From an uncultured Clostridium sp. (GTDB lineage Bacteria > Bacillota > Clostridia > Lachnospirales > Lachnospiraceae): DNA of 35,005 bases. This document shows, one piece after another, positions 1 to 7,692 of the stretch. The stretch lies in NCBI RefSeq assembly GCF_900547735.1, contig NZ_URHZ01000060.1, forward strand, positions 1 to 35,005. Reading direction: 5' to 3'. Below the pieces are notes generated by a model, which worked only from the letters and a program-made list of their open reading frames with translations, had not been told where the DNA came from and made no database searches. Both the position numbers and the translations under genes were made by a program. Within the stretch, counting starts at the first letter, position 1. Every line of letters starts with the position of its first letter.

Positions 1-1
1 C

Positions 2-145
2 GAGCACAATCATGACCACGAGCACAATCATGACCACGAGCACAATCATGACCACGAGCACAATCATGACCACAAGCACAATCATGACCACGAGCACAAT
101 CATGACCACGAGCACAATCATGATCACGACCATAATCATGATCAC
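2..145 (+). repeat. 18-bp tandem repeat coding for a His-rich linker
   Basis: Eight consecutive 18-bp units of the type gagcacaatcatgaccac, each coding Glu-His-Asn-His-Asp-His. Six are identical or differ by one base; unit five has aag (Lys) and the last two carry gat/gac changes. The array runs off the left edge, so the true copy number is unknown. Because 18 is a multiple of three, copy changes keep the reading frame. A less regular His-rich stretch follows to about 190. Likely metal-binding segment of LarC. Confidence 0.93.
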
Positions 146-1192
146 GGCCATGACCATGACCACACTCACAGCCATCCCCACATCCACAGAAACATCCACG
201 ATATTTTCTCAATTATCGATCGGATGAACGCCGGGGAGCCGGTCAGGGATCTGGCGAAAAAGATGTTCCAAATCGTAGCGGAAGCAGAGTCAAAGGCGCA
301 CGGACTGCCGATAGAAGAGGTGCACTTCCACGAGGTGGGAGCCGTCGATTCCATCGTGGATATCATCAGCGTGGCGGTATGCCTTCACGATCTGGGAATA
401 ACAAAAGTGGCGGTATCCTCCCTGGCGGAAGGAAAAGGCTATGTCCGCTGCCAGCACGGAGTGATGCCGGTTCCGGTTCCGGCCACAGCCAATATTGCCG
501 CGGCACACGGACTGGAACTGAAACTGACGGACAACGACGGGGAGATGGTAACACCGACCGGCGCGGCGATTGCCGCCGCACTCCGCACGGAGGAGGAACT
601 GCCGGAGCACTATGTAATTGAAAAGATAGGCGTCGGAGCCGGAAATAAGGATTTTAAAAATGCTAACATTCTGAGGGCAATGCTGATCCGTCCCACGGAG
701 GATAACAGGCGTAAACCAGAAAAAAACAGGCAGGATACAGGAGAAAATAAGCAGAATACGGAGGAAAAACTCTGGATTCTGGAAACGAACATGGACGACT
801 GTACGGGTGAGGCCCTGGGCTTTGTCATGGAATGTCTGATGGAAGAGGGGGCAAGGGATGTATGGTATACCCCGGCCTACATGAAAAAGAACCGTCCCGC
901 CTATGTGCTCCGCATTCTCTGCACCGATGATAAGAGAGAGGCAATGGAGGCGGCCGTATTTGCCCATACGACAACGATAGGAATCCGCCGCTGGCCTGTG
1001 GAGCGCACGGTTCTGGAACGGGAAGTCAGACGGGTGGAAACACGTTACGGCGCAGCCGATGTCAAGGTCAGCCATAACGAGGGTGTGGAGTATTTCTATC
1101 CCGAATACGAGAGCGTACGGAGAATCTGCCGCGAGCAGGGACTTGCTTTTACGGAAGTATATCACGCTCTGAAAGAGGATGCCCATGAGTGA
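2..1192 (+). CDS. larC: LarC, nickel-pincer cofactor nickel chelatase (5' end missing)
   Basis: LarC inserts nickel into pyridinium-3,5-bisthiocarboxylic acid mononucleotide to finish the nickel-pincer nucleotide used by lactate racemase (LarA) and relatives. The frame is open from base 2, so the gene starts left of the window; 396 residues remain. The first ~58 residues are His-rich, a known LarC linker trait. Then come the family signatures HFHEVGAVDSIVDI, HGVMPVPVPAT and TPTGAAI, and after a charged linker the C-terminal domain opening at LETNMDDCTGE. In Lactobacillus plantarum LarC1 and LarC2 are joined by ribosomal frameshifting; here both halves lie in one continuous frame. The internal ATG at 224 is not a credible start because homologous sequence precedes it. 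The stop overlaps larE by 8 bases, indicating translational coupling. Confidence 0.96.
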   Translation, partial: EHNHDHEHNHDHEHNHDHEHNHDHKHNHDHEHNHDHEHNHDHDHNHDHGHDHDHTHSHPHIHRNIHDIFSIIDRMNAGEPVRDLAKKMFQIVAEAESKAHGLPIEEVHFHEVGAVDSIVDIISVAVCLHDLGITKVAVSSLAEGKGYVRCQHGVMPVPVPATANIAAAHGLELKLTDNDGEMVTPTGAAIAAALRTEEELPEHYVIEKIGVGAGNKDFKNANILRAMLIRPTEDNRRKPEKNRQDTGENKQNTEEKLWILETNMDDCTGEALGFVMECLMEEGARDVWYTPAYMKKNRPAYVLRILCTDDKREAMEAAVFAHTTTIGIRRWPVERTVLEREVRRVETRYGAADVKVSHNEGVEYFYPEYESVRRICREQGLAFTEVYHALKEDAHE

Positions 1193-2021
1193 AACAAAAC
1201 GGAACACGGACAGACTGAAACAGATGATGGACGAATATGCCAAAGCTCCTGTCTGCCTCGCTTTTTCAGGCGGGGTAGACAGCAGTCTTTTGCTGAAGCT
1301 GGCCTGTGAAAGCGGAAGAAAATACGGAAACCCCGTCTATGCGGTGACCTTTAATACGATGCTCCATCCTGCCTGTGATCTGGATACGGCAAAAAGAGTG
1401 GCGGACGAGATGGGAGCGGAGCATATTGTGATTCAGGTGGATGAGCTTCAGATGGAGGGGATGAAAGATAACCCCCCGGAGCGGTGCTACCTCTGTAAAA
1501 AGCATCTTTTCACAACACTTCTTGACTTTGCCAGGGAAAAGAACATTGTCTGTATACTGGATGGGACGAATGAGGATGATATGCATGTATACCGTCCCGG
1601 CATCCGGGCGCTTAAAGAACTTGGAATCATCAGTCCCCTTGCCCTCTGCCATATCACAAAAAAAGAAGTCAAGGAGCTGGCCGCAGAACTTTCTATTTCG
1701 GTTGCATCCCGGCCTTCGACCCCGTGTATGGCGACCCGCCTGCCCTACGGGGAGAAGTTAGACTATGAAATTCTCAGGAAAATAGAGGCCGGGGAAGAAT
1801 ATCTGCGCACCGTGTTCCGGGGCAATGTCCGCCTGCGTCTGCACCGGGATATGGTCCGGCTGGAGCTGGATCCGGATCAGATGACTGCGGCCGTTGAAAA
1901 GCGGGACGAAGTCTGCAAAAAACTGAAGGAACTGGGATTTTGCTATATTACGCTGGATTTGGAAGGATTCCGTTCCGGGAGTATGGACCTGCCCATCCTG
2001 GAGCATGATTGGAATTCATAA
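1185..2021 (+). CDS. larE: LarE, ATP-dependent sulfur transferase of nickel-pincer synthesis
   Basis: LarE adenylates and thiolates the two carboxylates of the pyridinium precursor before LarC adds nickel. The 278-residue product has the PP-loop SGGVDSS at residues 28-34, the RPG(I)RALKELG-ISPL block near 137-152, and RPSTPCMATR, whose Cys181 sits where the sacrificial cysteine (Cys176) of L. plantarum LarE lies. A CYLC pair at 101-104 is also present; some LarE proteins instead use several cysteines to hold a 4Fe-4S cluster, and I cannot tell which chemistry applies. The ATG at 1185 is chosen over 1179 because AAGAGGA (1173-1179) gives a usable gap only for 1185. Overlaps larC, so co-translated. 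Confidence 0.95.
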   Translation: MSETKRNTDRLKQMMDEYAKAPVCLAFSGGVDSSLLLKLACESGRKYGNPVYAVTFNTMLHPACDLDTAKRVADEMGAEHIVIQVDELQMEGMKDNPPERCYLCKKHLFTTLLDFAREKNIVCILDGTNEDDMHVYRPGIRALKELGIISPLALCHITKKEVKELAAELSISVASRPSTPCMATRLPYGEKLDYEILRKIEAGEEYLRTVFRGNVRLRLHRDMVRLELDPDQMTAAVEKRDEVCKKLKELGFCYITLDLEGFRSGSMDLPILEHDWNS

Positions 2022-2070
2022 ATGACAAATGCCGTGCAGGGCACACTTCGGCGGCAGAGGAGAAGATGAT

Positions 2071-2949
2071 ATGACGATAAGACATTTACAGATATTTGTT
2101 GCGGTTGCGGACTGCGGGAAGATGAGGGCCGCGGCAGACAGGCTGCACATTTCACAGCCCTCCGTCAGCCAGGCGGTGCGGGAGTTGGAGACTTATTACA
2201 ATGTGAAGCTTTTTGAGCGTCTGTCACAGCGAATCTATATTACGGAAACGGGCCGGAAGCTGCTTCCCTATGCCCGCCATATCATTGACTCTTTTGAAAA
2301 TATGGAGGGATTCTTAAATGATACCTCCGCAGGCAACATGATACGCGTAGGAGGCAGTGTATCCGTCGGAACCAGGCTGCTCCCGTCGCTGATAAAGAGG
2401 CTGGAAGAAGCAGTTCCCGGTATCGATGTCCGCGTTGTCGTGGACAATACGGCGGCCATCGAGGGGATGATTCAAAGAAGTGAGCTGGATATCGCCGTGG
2501 TAGAGGGAATTGTGAGAAGCGGGGAGCTGGTGAAGAAAGACGTTTGTGACGATGAGCTGATGCTCGTCGTAGGACCGGAACACGAGCTGTTTGAGCATCC
2601 CGACATTACGCTCGGCGGACTGACCGGCCACGCCCTGATTTCCAGGGAAACGGGAAGCGTGGAGCGCAACCAGTTCGAACAGTTTCTGCTGGAACATGAA
2701 ATCAGGATGAAAAACAAGTGGAGCTGCAGTAATACCGAGACGATTAAAAAGGCGGTGATGAACGGAGAGGGGATTGCCATCCTTTCCAGACTGGTGATTG
2801 AAAAGGAGATAGCCCGCGGCGAGGTTCACGCCCTGAACGTAGAAAATATCCAGATGAAGAGAAAAATCAAACTGATTTACCATAAAAATAAATTTATTTC
2901 CCAATCCATGGAGCGGTTTATAGAAATCTGTGCATCGGTTCAGCCCTAA
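2071..2949 (+). CDS. LysR-family transcriptional regulator
   Basis: A 292-residue LysR protein: N-terminal winged helix-turn-helix (MTIRHLQIFVAV..., AADRLHISQPSVSQAVRELE) and a periplasmic-binding-like effector domain from about residue 90. The start at 2071 is set by AGAGGAGA at 2056-2063; an upstream in-frame ATG at 2029 adds residues not found in the family and lacks a ribosome site. It lies 50 bases after larE on the same strand and converges on the ChrA pair. Its target is unknown: larC/larE, the ChrA pair or a distant gene are all possible. Confidence 0.92.
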   Translation: MTIRHLQIFVAVADCGKMRAAADRLHISQPSVSQAVRELETYYNVKLFERLSQRIYITETGRKLLPYARHIIDSFENMEGFLNDTSAGNMIRVGGSVSVGTRLLPSLIKRLEEAVPGIDVRVVVDNTAAIEGMIQRSELDIAVVEGIVRSGELVKKDVCDDELMLVVGPEHELFEHPDITLGGLTGHALISRETGSVERNQFEQFLLEHEIRMKNKWSCSNTETIKKAVMNGEGIAILSRLVIEKEIARGEVHALNVENIQMKRKIKLIYHKNKFISQSMERFIEICASVQP

Positions 2950-3012
2950 TGTACTGACACATTTATAATCAGCCTGATTGCGCCGCCTGTTTTGCACACC
3001 GGAGCAAATTTT

Positions 3013-3072
3013 AAAAATAAATCCCGCCATCTGTACGCCTCATTTTGCGGCAGACGGCGGGATTTATTTTTT
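3013..3072. terminator. Bidirectional rho-independent terminator
   Basis: Arms 3013-3033 and 3051-3071 pair over 20 of 21 positions (one A/C mismatch), with a 17-base loop. The stem core is CCCGCC/GGCGGG flanked by A/T tracts on both sides, so either strand ends in a U-run. It separates the convergent LysR gene and the ChrA gene and can serve both. Confidence 0.9.
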
Positions 3073-3094
3073 AAATACGTTTTCATGCACGGAT

Positions 3095-3670
3095 TTAAAG
3101 CGCAAGGCCGGTGGCCAGGTACATAACGGTTCCCACGACGCCGCTGCCGAGTATTACGGAAATGGAACCGGCTTTCTTTTTCCGTAGGAGATATAGGCCC
3201 CCGATGAAAAGAAGACATTCAATTACATGGAAATTTTCAAGCCTTACGCCCTGGAGCCCGGACTGGAAAAGTCCCAGTAACAGGATGGACAGTCCGGCCG
3301 ACCCAATCAGCGCCACAACGGCCGGACGCAGCGCGCCGAGTACGGTCTGAACGCCTGAAAAGCTGCGGTATTTATAATAAAAATGTGCCAGTGTGAGACA
3401 GATGATAAACGACGGTATAATGCATCCCAGCGTACAGAGAATTACGCCAAAGGGCCCTGAAAGTCTCATACCGACAAAGGTCGATGAGTTGATGGAAATC
3501 GGTCCGGGTGTCATTTCTGCGATTGTGATTAAGTCGGTAAATTCCTCCAGGGTCATTAAGCCGTGGATGTTTACAATCTGGTTCTGAATCAGCGGGATTG
3601 CGGCATAGCCTCCGCCTACACTAAAAAGTCCTACCTGGATAAAGCTTAAAAATAATTTAATCAGCAGCAT
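3095..3670 (-). CDS. ChrA-type transporter, short-chain subunit
   Basis: A 191-residue membrane protein of the chromate transporter (CHR) family in the half-size, single-domain form. Family signatures are visible: FSVGGGYAAIPLI near residue 20 and TPGPISINSSTFVG near 55, followed by several hydrophobic segments. Half-size ChrA proteins work as pairs, matching the partner gene upstream on the same strand, whose last 14 bases overlap this start; a GGGAGGA ribosome site lies inside the partner gene. Chromate efflux is the characterised role of the family, but the true substrate of gut clostridial members is not established. Confidence 0.9.
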   Translation of the reverse strand: MLLIKLFLSFIQVGLFSVGGGYAAIPLIQNQIVNIHGLMTLEEFTDLITIAEMTPGPISINSSTFVGMRLSGPFGVILCTLGCIIPSFIICLTLAHFYYKYRSFSGVQTVLGALRPAVVALIGSAGLSILLLGLFQSGLQGVRLENFHVIECLLFIGGLYLLRKKKAGSISVILGSGVVGTVMYLATGLAL

Positions 3671-4256
3671 ATGATTCCTCCCTCTTTCCTGCCTGTTTTC
3701 TCATAGTGATTCCAAGATCCGCAAGGCCGATACCCAGGCAGACTAAGATGACAACCATGGCGCTGACGCCCAGGAAAAATGTTGCGATAAAAGAGACCGT
3801 CATCATTCCCACATACAGGAAACGTCTTGTCTTGCAGACATTGGCCGCCAGATTCCAAACCACATCCATGATAACCGCGGCAACTCCGGCCCTCATGACC
3901 TGAAGGGCGATTGCAATGTAGGTATTGGTACGAAACTCCGTGTAAAACATGGAGATGACGGAGATGATTAACATCGGCGGTATAATGGTGCCGAGGATAG
4001 CCGTCAGCGAGCCGACAATGCCGCCCATTCTATATCCGATAATAACGGAAGCGTTGACCGGAAGGGGTCCCGGCGAGGACTGTGTGATTGCCGTGATATC
4101 TAACATCTCACTCTCGTCCAGCCACTTAAGCTCCTCCACAAATTTCTTTTTCATTAATGACACAATGACGAAACCGCCGCCAAAGGTACATGCGCTTAAA
4201 ACAAACATTGATTTAAACAGAATCCATAACGTCTTAACGTCTGCCTTCTTATTCAT
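3657..4256 (-). CDS. ChrA-type transporter, short-chain subunit (first of pair)
   Basis: A 199-residue half-size CHR-family membrane protein. It carries the paired motifs TFGGGFVIVSLM near residue 22 and SSPGPLPVNASVIIG near 60, then hydrophobic segments, ending in a charged tail. First gene of the minus-strand operon: a TTTACA / 17 bp / TATAAT promoter lies 60-90 bases upstream, and AAGGAGAAGG precedes the ATG. The two subunits differ clearly in sequence, as expected for an antiparallel heterodimer. Confidence 0.9.
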   Translation of the reverse strand: MNKKADVKTLWILFKSMFVLSACTFGGGFVIVSLMKKKFVEELKWLDESEMLDITAITQSSPGPLPVNASVIIGYRMGGIVGSLTAILGTIIPPMLIISVISMFYTEFRTNTYIAIALQVMRAGVAAVIMDVVWNLAANVCKTRRFLYVGMMTVSFIATFFLGVSAMVVILVCLGIGLADLGITMRKQAGKREESYAAD

Positions 4257-4317
4257 AATCGTTTACCTTCTCCTTTTTATTCCATTCCTTTTTGTGCTTG
4301 TCGAATTCGATAATTGG

Positions 4318-4346
4318 ATTATATTTCATAACAATTAATATGTAAA
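4318..4346 (-). promoter_or_regulatory. Promoter of the ChrA pair
   Basis: On the minus strand TTTACA (4341-4346) is 17 bases before TATAAT (4318-4323), giving a leader of about 55 bases to the ATG at 4256. Two similar sites, cgataattggat and tgataattgaat, flank this AT-rich region in the same orientation and could be LysR-type contacts, but this is only a suggestion. Bases 4347-4533 hold no gene that I can support. Confidence 0.65.
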
Positions 4347-4533
4347 ATACATAAAGATGATAAAATTGATAATTGAATACCTATTAAATGTGGATTTATA
4401 AGCAAACATGGAACTTTGTTTAACAGAAGATCTCTAATATGGAAGGAAGAGGAATGAAATGAAAGCAGGAACGATAATAAAAAATAAAAAGATTTTCAAG
4501 TACGGGAAGAAAATATCTTGACTTTCAGTTTTG

Positions 4534-4542
4534 TGATATACT
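4534..4542 (+). promoter_or_regulatory. Possible extended -10 promoter for the desulfidase gene
   Basis: TGATATACT matches the extended -10 form TGnTATAnT. A TTGACT sits only 13 bases upstream (4518-4523), too close for a standard -35, so this would rely on the extended -10. It is 34 bases before the proposed start. Confidence 0.4.
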
Positions 4543-4575
4543 TTTGTTATGCTGTATGGCGGAAGGGGAGAGCAT

Positions 4576-5124
4576 ATGTTTACGGATAAAAGAAGTAAAA
4601 AAGTTGTTTTTATTGCGCACTGCTTATTAAACCAAAATGCAATATCGGACGGTACGGCCGTGTATCCTGCGGCGTTTAAGGAGGTTATCAGACTATTTCT
4701 GGACAGGGACATTGGAATCGTACAGCTTCCCTGTCCGGAACTCTGCTGTCTGGGACTCGACAGGGGCAATAAATCGGGAGCGGACAGCCCGGTTGTGGAG
4801 GAAAACACCAGGATCCGCAGAGAGATGCTGAAAACAGACGTACATAAAAAATTATTGGATTTAGTGGAACAGGTAATGTGCCAGATTACGGAATATCACA
4901 GCCACGGTTTTGAGATAGTCGGAATCGTAGGGGCGAACCGTTCTCCTAACTGCGGTATTGAGACAACCTCAGACTTTAATCAGGAAATAAGCGGCAGGGG
5001 TGTGTTTATGGAGGAGCTGGAGGCGAGGCTTGAAAAAGAAAATATCCGTATTGCGATGACAGGAATTAAAGATACCGACCGGATTGAGGAGAAAATAGGG
5101 CAGTTACTGGGAGGAGCGGTTTGA
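4576..5124 (+). CDS. TudS-related putative desulfidase (CD3072-like family)
   Basis: A 182-residue cytoplasmic protein that I place in the CD3072-type branch related to the thiouracil desulfidase TudS / DUF523. Conserved cysteines stand at 16 (FIAHCLLNQNA), 53 with 57/58 (QLPCPELCC) and 126 (RSPNCGIETT). In TudS three cysteines hold a 4Fe-4S cluster that strips sulfur from thio-compounds; the equivalent cysteines here suggest similar chemistry, but the substrate is unknown. The start at 4576 follows GGAAGGGGAG with a 5-base gap; the in-frame ATG at 4549 lies upstream of that site and is less likely. It stands alone between two promoters, so appears monocistronic. Confidence 0.8.
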   Translation: MFTDKRSKKVVFIAHCLLNQNAISDGTAVYPAAFKEVIRLFLDRDIGIVQLPCPELCCLGLDRGNKSGADSPVVEENTRIRREMLKTDVHKKLLDLVEQVMCQITEYHSHGFEIVGIVGANRSPNCGIETTSDFNQEISGRGVFMEELEARLEKENIRIAMTGIKDTDRIEEKIGQLLGGAV

Positions 5125-5226
5125 ACCGATGAAAATGAGAATCTGTCACCGGCGGAACGTTACTGGAAGAATCTTCTCATATTTATGTAAGATTTGTTCT
5201 TTTTCTGTATAGCTCAGTTCCATCAC

Positions 5227-5255
5227 TTGATAAAAAAGAATGTGTAGTGTATAAT
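5227..5255 (+). promoter_or_regulatory. Sigma-A promoter of the three-domain lipoprotein
   Basis: TTGATA (5227-5232), 17-base spacer, TATAAT (5250-5255). Transcription would start near 5262, leaving a leader of about 175 bases before the ATG at 5437. I see no named riboswitch in that leader. Bases 5125-5226 show no gene. Confidence 0.75.
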
Positions 5256-5436
5256 ACTCGCGCAATATACGTTTGCAGAGGATGTGAGGGGAAACGGTAT
5301 AATATTTTACTGGTGGGTACCACATACAGTATTGTGATAAGTGATGAAAGGTTCCGTATCTAAAAGTGGATGATTAGAGATTGATTTTCTGACGGGGCTA
5401 TATTGAGGAGATTAAACTGAGTATGAAGGAGTTACA

Positions 5437-7155
5437 ATGGTAAATTTGAAAAGAAGAATGATTTATTTTTCCGTGTTGCTATGTATCATGACATTAAGTG
5501 CTTGTTCTAAAAAAGAATATGGTGAGAAGGAAAATCCGGCCGGTATTGGACAGACGATGTATTATGACGGTACAGAGGCGAATAAAGAAAAAAATCGTTT
5601 TAAAGCAGAGATAACGCTGGAGGATGTTGTACGTGGGGAACCGGCTCAGGACATATTTGCGGCGGCCGGAGGATATGCGGATTATCATGAACCTTTGGAA
5701 CTCGATGAGCAGGAAGAACTTATGGTGGCCAGATTTACATTTACGCTTACTGATGTACAGGCAGTTAGAAATATTGATTTAGGAGATCGGGATGTAAGCC
5801 TATTTAGCCTTATCTCTGAAAGTGGAACAAGCTATGATTATTTTCAGCAGCGCAGTTACATAAAAGGTAATTTGTTTGAAAACGCCGAAGTTGGAACAAC
5901 CCAGACAGGCGCACTGTTTTATATTGTTGATAAAGAAGACGAAAATCCAACCATAGTATTTCTTCCAAGTGTTAAAGACGGGATTTGGTTTAAAACGAGT
6001 CTAAACGAAAAAGAGAAAGAGAAGGTTGAAAAACCATTGCTGGCAGCTGACTGGCTTGATGCGGATGGAGAAATAATAAATGAGGCAGGAACACTTAATA
6101 CACCATTACCCATCGGGGAATTTGGGTATATGAAGCGTAGATCCAGCTATTTTGGGGAATACGAGATTGAAATTAGAGTAAATGATTTGTTTAGAGGGGA
6201 GGAAGCAGAGGATCAGCTATATGACTTAAACGTTTATGGTATAGAGGATCGGCGGTTATTAGAGAATGAGGAGTACATGTTAATTAATCTGACTGCAAAT
6301 TTGCCGTCTGCCAATTTTCTTAATGACGAGCTGCTGATTATTGATTCATTTGATTTCGGATTCATAAACAGTAAAGACGGGACAACATATGATAATGAGG
6401 ATGTTTTGTACCTCAGACCTCATGATCTTTGCGGCATTGCACCGGGAGGAACTGCCACTGGCTGGATTGGCTTAATTATTGATAAATCTGACGATGCTCC
6501 TATGATGTATTACAGGAGCCTTGATGAGAAAATGCTTTATTTTAAACTAGATAAGGCGTATGATCTGCCGGACGGATTTTCTTCCTATGAATCCAGTCCA
6601 GTATTCCAGGAGAAACCGATCAGGGACGTTAAGCAGCAAAAAGGACATTGGAAGAATCCCTATGATATGGGAGATACGGTCGATTTGAATTATAACCCAA
6701 GACAGGATGAAATTTTTGCTTCTCCATTTTCCGGTAATATCTGTGTGAAGGAAGCTTATAGAGGAGAACAGGCAGAGAAACTTATAGATCCTACTTATTA
6801 TTGGCCGGAACCGAATATGGATTTGGTTGTATTAAGGATTGCGGTTCAAGTAAATGAGATCAATGGTGATAATGCACCTGAATTTACTGCGCATAGCTTA
6901 ACCCTGCTCAACGGGCAAGGAGCGCAAGTGATAGCCGAAGCACAGTCTGCTGAATCATTTAAAGAAGATGGAATTGAAAAAGTTTATCCTGGTGGCGTGG
7001 CAGAAGGATATATTGCTTTTTTGGTTCCGCAGAGTATAGAATCTTTAGTTATGACCTATGGTGATGCGTTCACAGGGATTGATAATAATGCATGGTTATC
7101 TATCGAATTTTCAGATTCTATCCCGGAAGATACTGCAGACGTGATTGAATTATAG
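5437..7155 (+). CDS. Lipoprotein with three related extracytoplasmic domains, function unknown
   Basis: A 572-residue protein with a basic N-end, a hydrophobic core and lipobox LSAC (Cys23), hence anchored on the outer face of the membrane. After the signal it is built of three similar units of about 150-180 residues. Each unit starts with a short motif: VVRGEPAQDI (about 65), LFRGEEAEDQ (about 255) and AYRGEQAEKL (about 445). Each then has a strand-rich core (ELMVARFTFTL, EYMLINLTANL, DLVVLRIAVQV) and a later PGG or G-x-G-I segment before a final strand. The pattern resembles DUF4352/DUF5067-like immunoglobulin-type domains, though I cannot assign the family firmly. AAGGAG at 5426-5431 sets the start. 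Codon use is more A/T-rich than the neighbours, which may mean horizontal origin. Confidence 0.85.
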   Translation: MVNLKRRMIYFSVLLCIMTLSACSKKEYGEKENPAGIGQTMYYDGTEANKEKNRFKAEITLEDVVRGEPAQDIFAAAGGYADYHEPLELDEQEELMVARFTFTLTDVQAVRNIDLGDRDVSLFSLISESGTSYDYFQQRSYIKGNLFENAEVGTTQTGALFYIVDKEDENPTIVFLPSVKDGIWFKTSLNEKEKEKVEKPLLAADWLDADGEIINEAGTLNTPLPIGEFGYMKRRSSYFGEYEIEIRVNDLFRGEEAEDQLYDLNVYGIEDRRLLENEEYMLINLTANLPSANFLNDELLIIDSFDFGFINSKDGTTYDNEDVLYLRPHDLCGIAPGGTATGWIGLIIDKSDDAPMMYYRSLDEKMLYFKLDKAYDLPDGFSSYESSPVFQEKPIRDVKQQKGHWKNPYDMGDTVDLNYNPRQDEIFASPFSGNICVKEAYRGEQAEKLIDPTYYWPEPNMDLVVLRIAVQVNEINGDNAPEFTAHSLTLLNGQGAQVIAEAQSAESFKEDGIEKVYPGGVAEGYIAFLVPQSIESLVMTYGDAFTGIDNNAWLSIEFSDSIPEDTADVIEL

Positions 7156-7281
7156 GAGGGGATCGGAGATGCTGCTGATTATAATACCAGTTCTATTAAG
7201 CGAACAGCAGTGTGGGGGAATTCTGAGAATGCAATATTTGTGATGGAAATTAAGGCAGTTGACATGAATATCAATAATTAG
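7156..7281 (+). pseudogene. In-frame remnant after the lipoprotein stop
   Basis: The reading frame of the lipoprotein stays open for 41 codons beyond its TAG stop and ends at TAG 7279-7281. The encoded tail includes NSENAIFVMEIKAVD, which resembles the core strand of the three domains upstream (for example NMDLVVLRIAVQV). This suggests that the gene once continued into a further domain, or that a paralogue was fused or deleted here. No ribosome site supports it as a separate gene. Confidence 0.45.
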
Positions 7282-7372
7282 AATAATGAAACCAGGAAAG
7301 CGAGTCTGTGAAAGTTTTTCTGTAAATAAGGTCTTCTATGGTAAAACAAAAAATCATAGGAGGCCTATTATT

Positions 7373-7631
7373 ATAGCGAGAGAAAAGAAACCCGTATGCA
7401 AGGTACAAATGACAGATGGAAAACGCAGCATCATACAGCAGCTCCTGCAAGAATAAGACATCCAGTCCGTTGAGGATATTCAGGATGCCGTATTCTTGCA
7501 GGAGCTGTTGGGCTGCTCGCAAGTTAAATCGTCAGTAAAGCGTGTTTCCAAGTGATACAGCTCTTCTAAAAGCGTTATATCTGTCTGTTTTTGAGGCACC
7601 AATAGATTGTACCTGCGGCTCTTATGGATAA
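7373..7631 (+). pseudogene. IS256-family transposase fragments
   Basis: The N-terminal fragment (7373-7510) follows an AGGAGG ribosome site, but its start codon position reads ATA and codon 28 is TAA where homologues have Tyr. The C-terminal fragment (7539-7631) is out of frame with it. Non-functional. Confidence 0.75.
7439..7507. repeat. 17-bp perfect inverted repeat inside the transposase remnant
   Basis: cagctcctgcaagaata (7439-7455) is the exact reverse complement of 7491-7507, with a 35-base loop; two of the next three outer bases also pair. The right arm replaces sequence that in IS256 relatives codes ALKDLLG, so it may have arisen by templated repair during decay. Confidence 0.8.
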
Positions 7632-7692
7632 AATAAGGTTTATTATCCTTATAATTCCGGGAGTTTACGGATAAGATTGTCTTGTGCCTGAT

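Larger units (their letters stand above)
7303..7688 (+). mobile_element. Deleted IS256-family insertion sequence remnant
   Basis: About 0.39 kb of an element normally near 1.3 kb. The left part codes the transposase N-terminus (REKKPVCKVQMTDGKRSIIQ, then DIQSVEDIQDA), and the right part codes a C-terminal piece, SVFPSDTALLKALYLSVFEA, in another frame. The middle, with the DDE catalytic core, is gone. Candidate imperfect terminal inverted repeats are gagtctgtgaaagtttttct (ending tgtaaa, 7302-7326) and its partner at about 7664-7688 beginning tttacggataag. Family placement rests on remembered IS256 transposase ends, not on a search. Confidence 0.75.

Noticed and set aside
2..145. CRISPR-like repetition
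   Set aside because: Units are contiguous without spacers and code a His-rich linker.
12..227. Plus-strand frame coding a repetitive MTTSTI peptide
   Set aside because: It is another frame of the His-rich LarC repeat; the LarC frame explains it.
290..1243. Long minus-strand frame of 317 codons opposite larC
   Set aside because: No ribosome site, no family resemblance, and the opposite strand is clearly larC.
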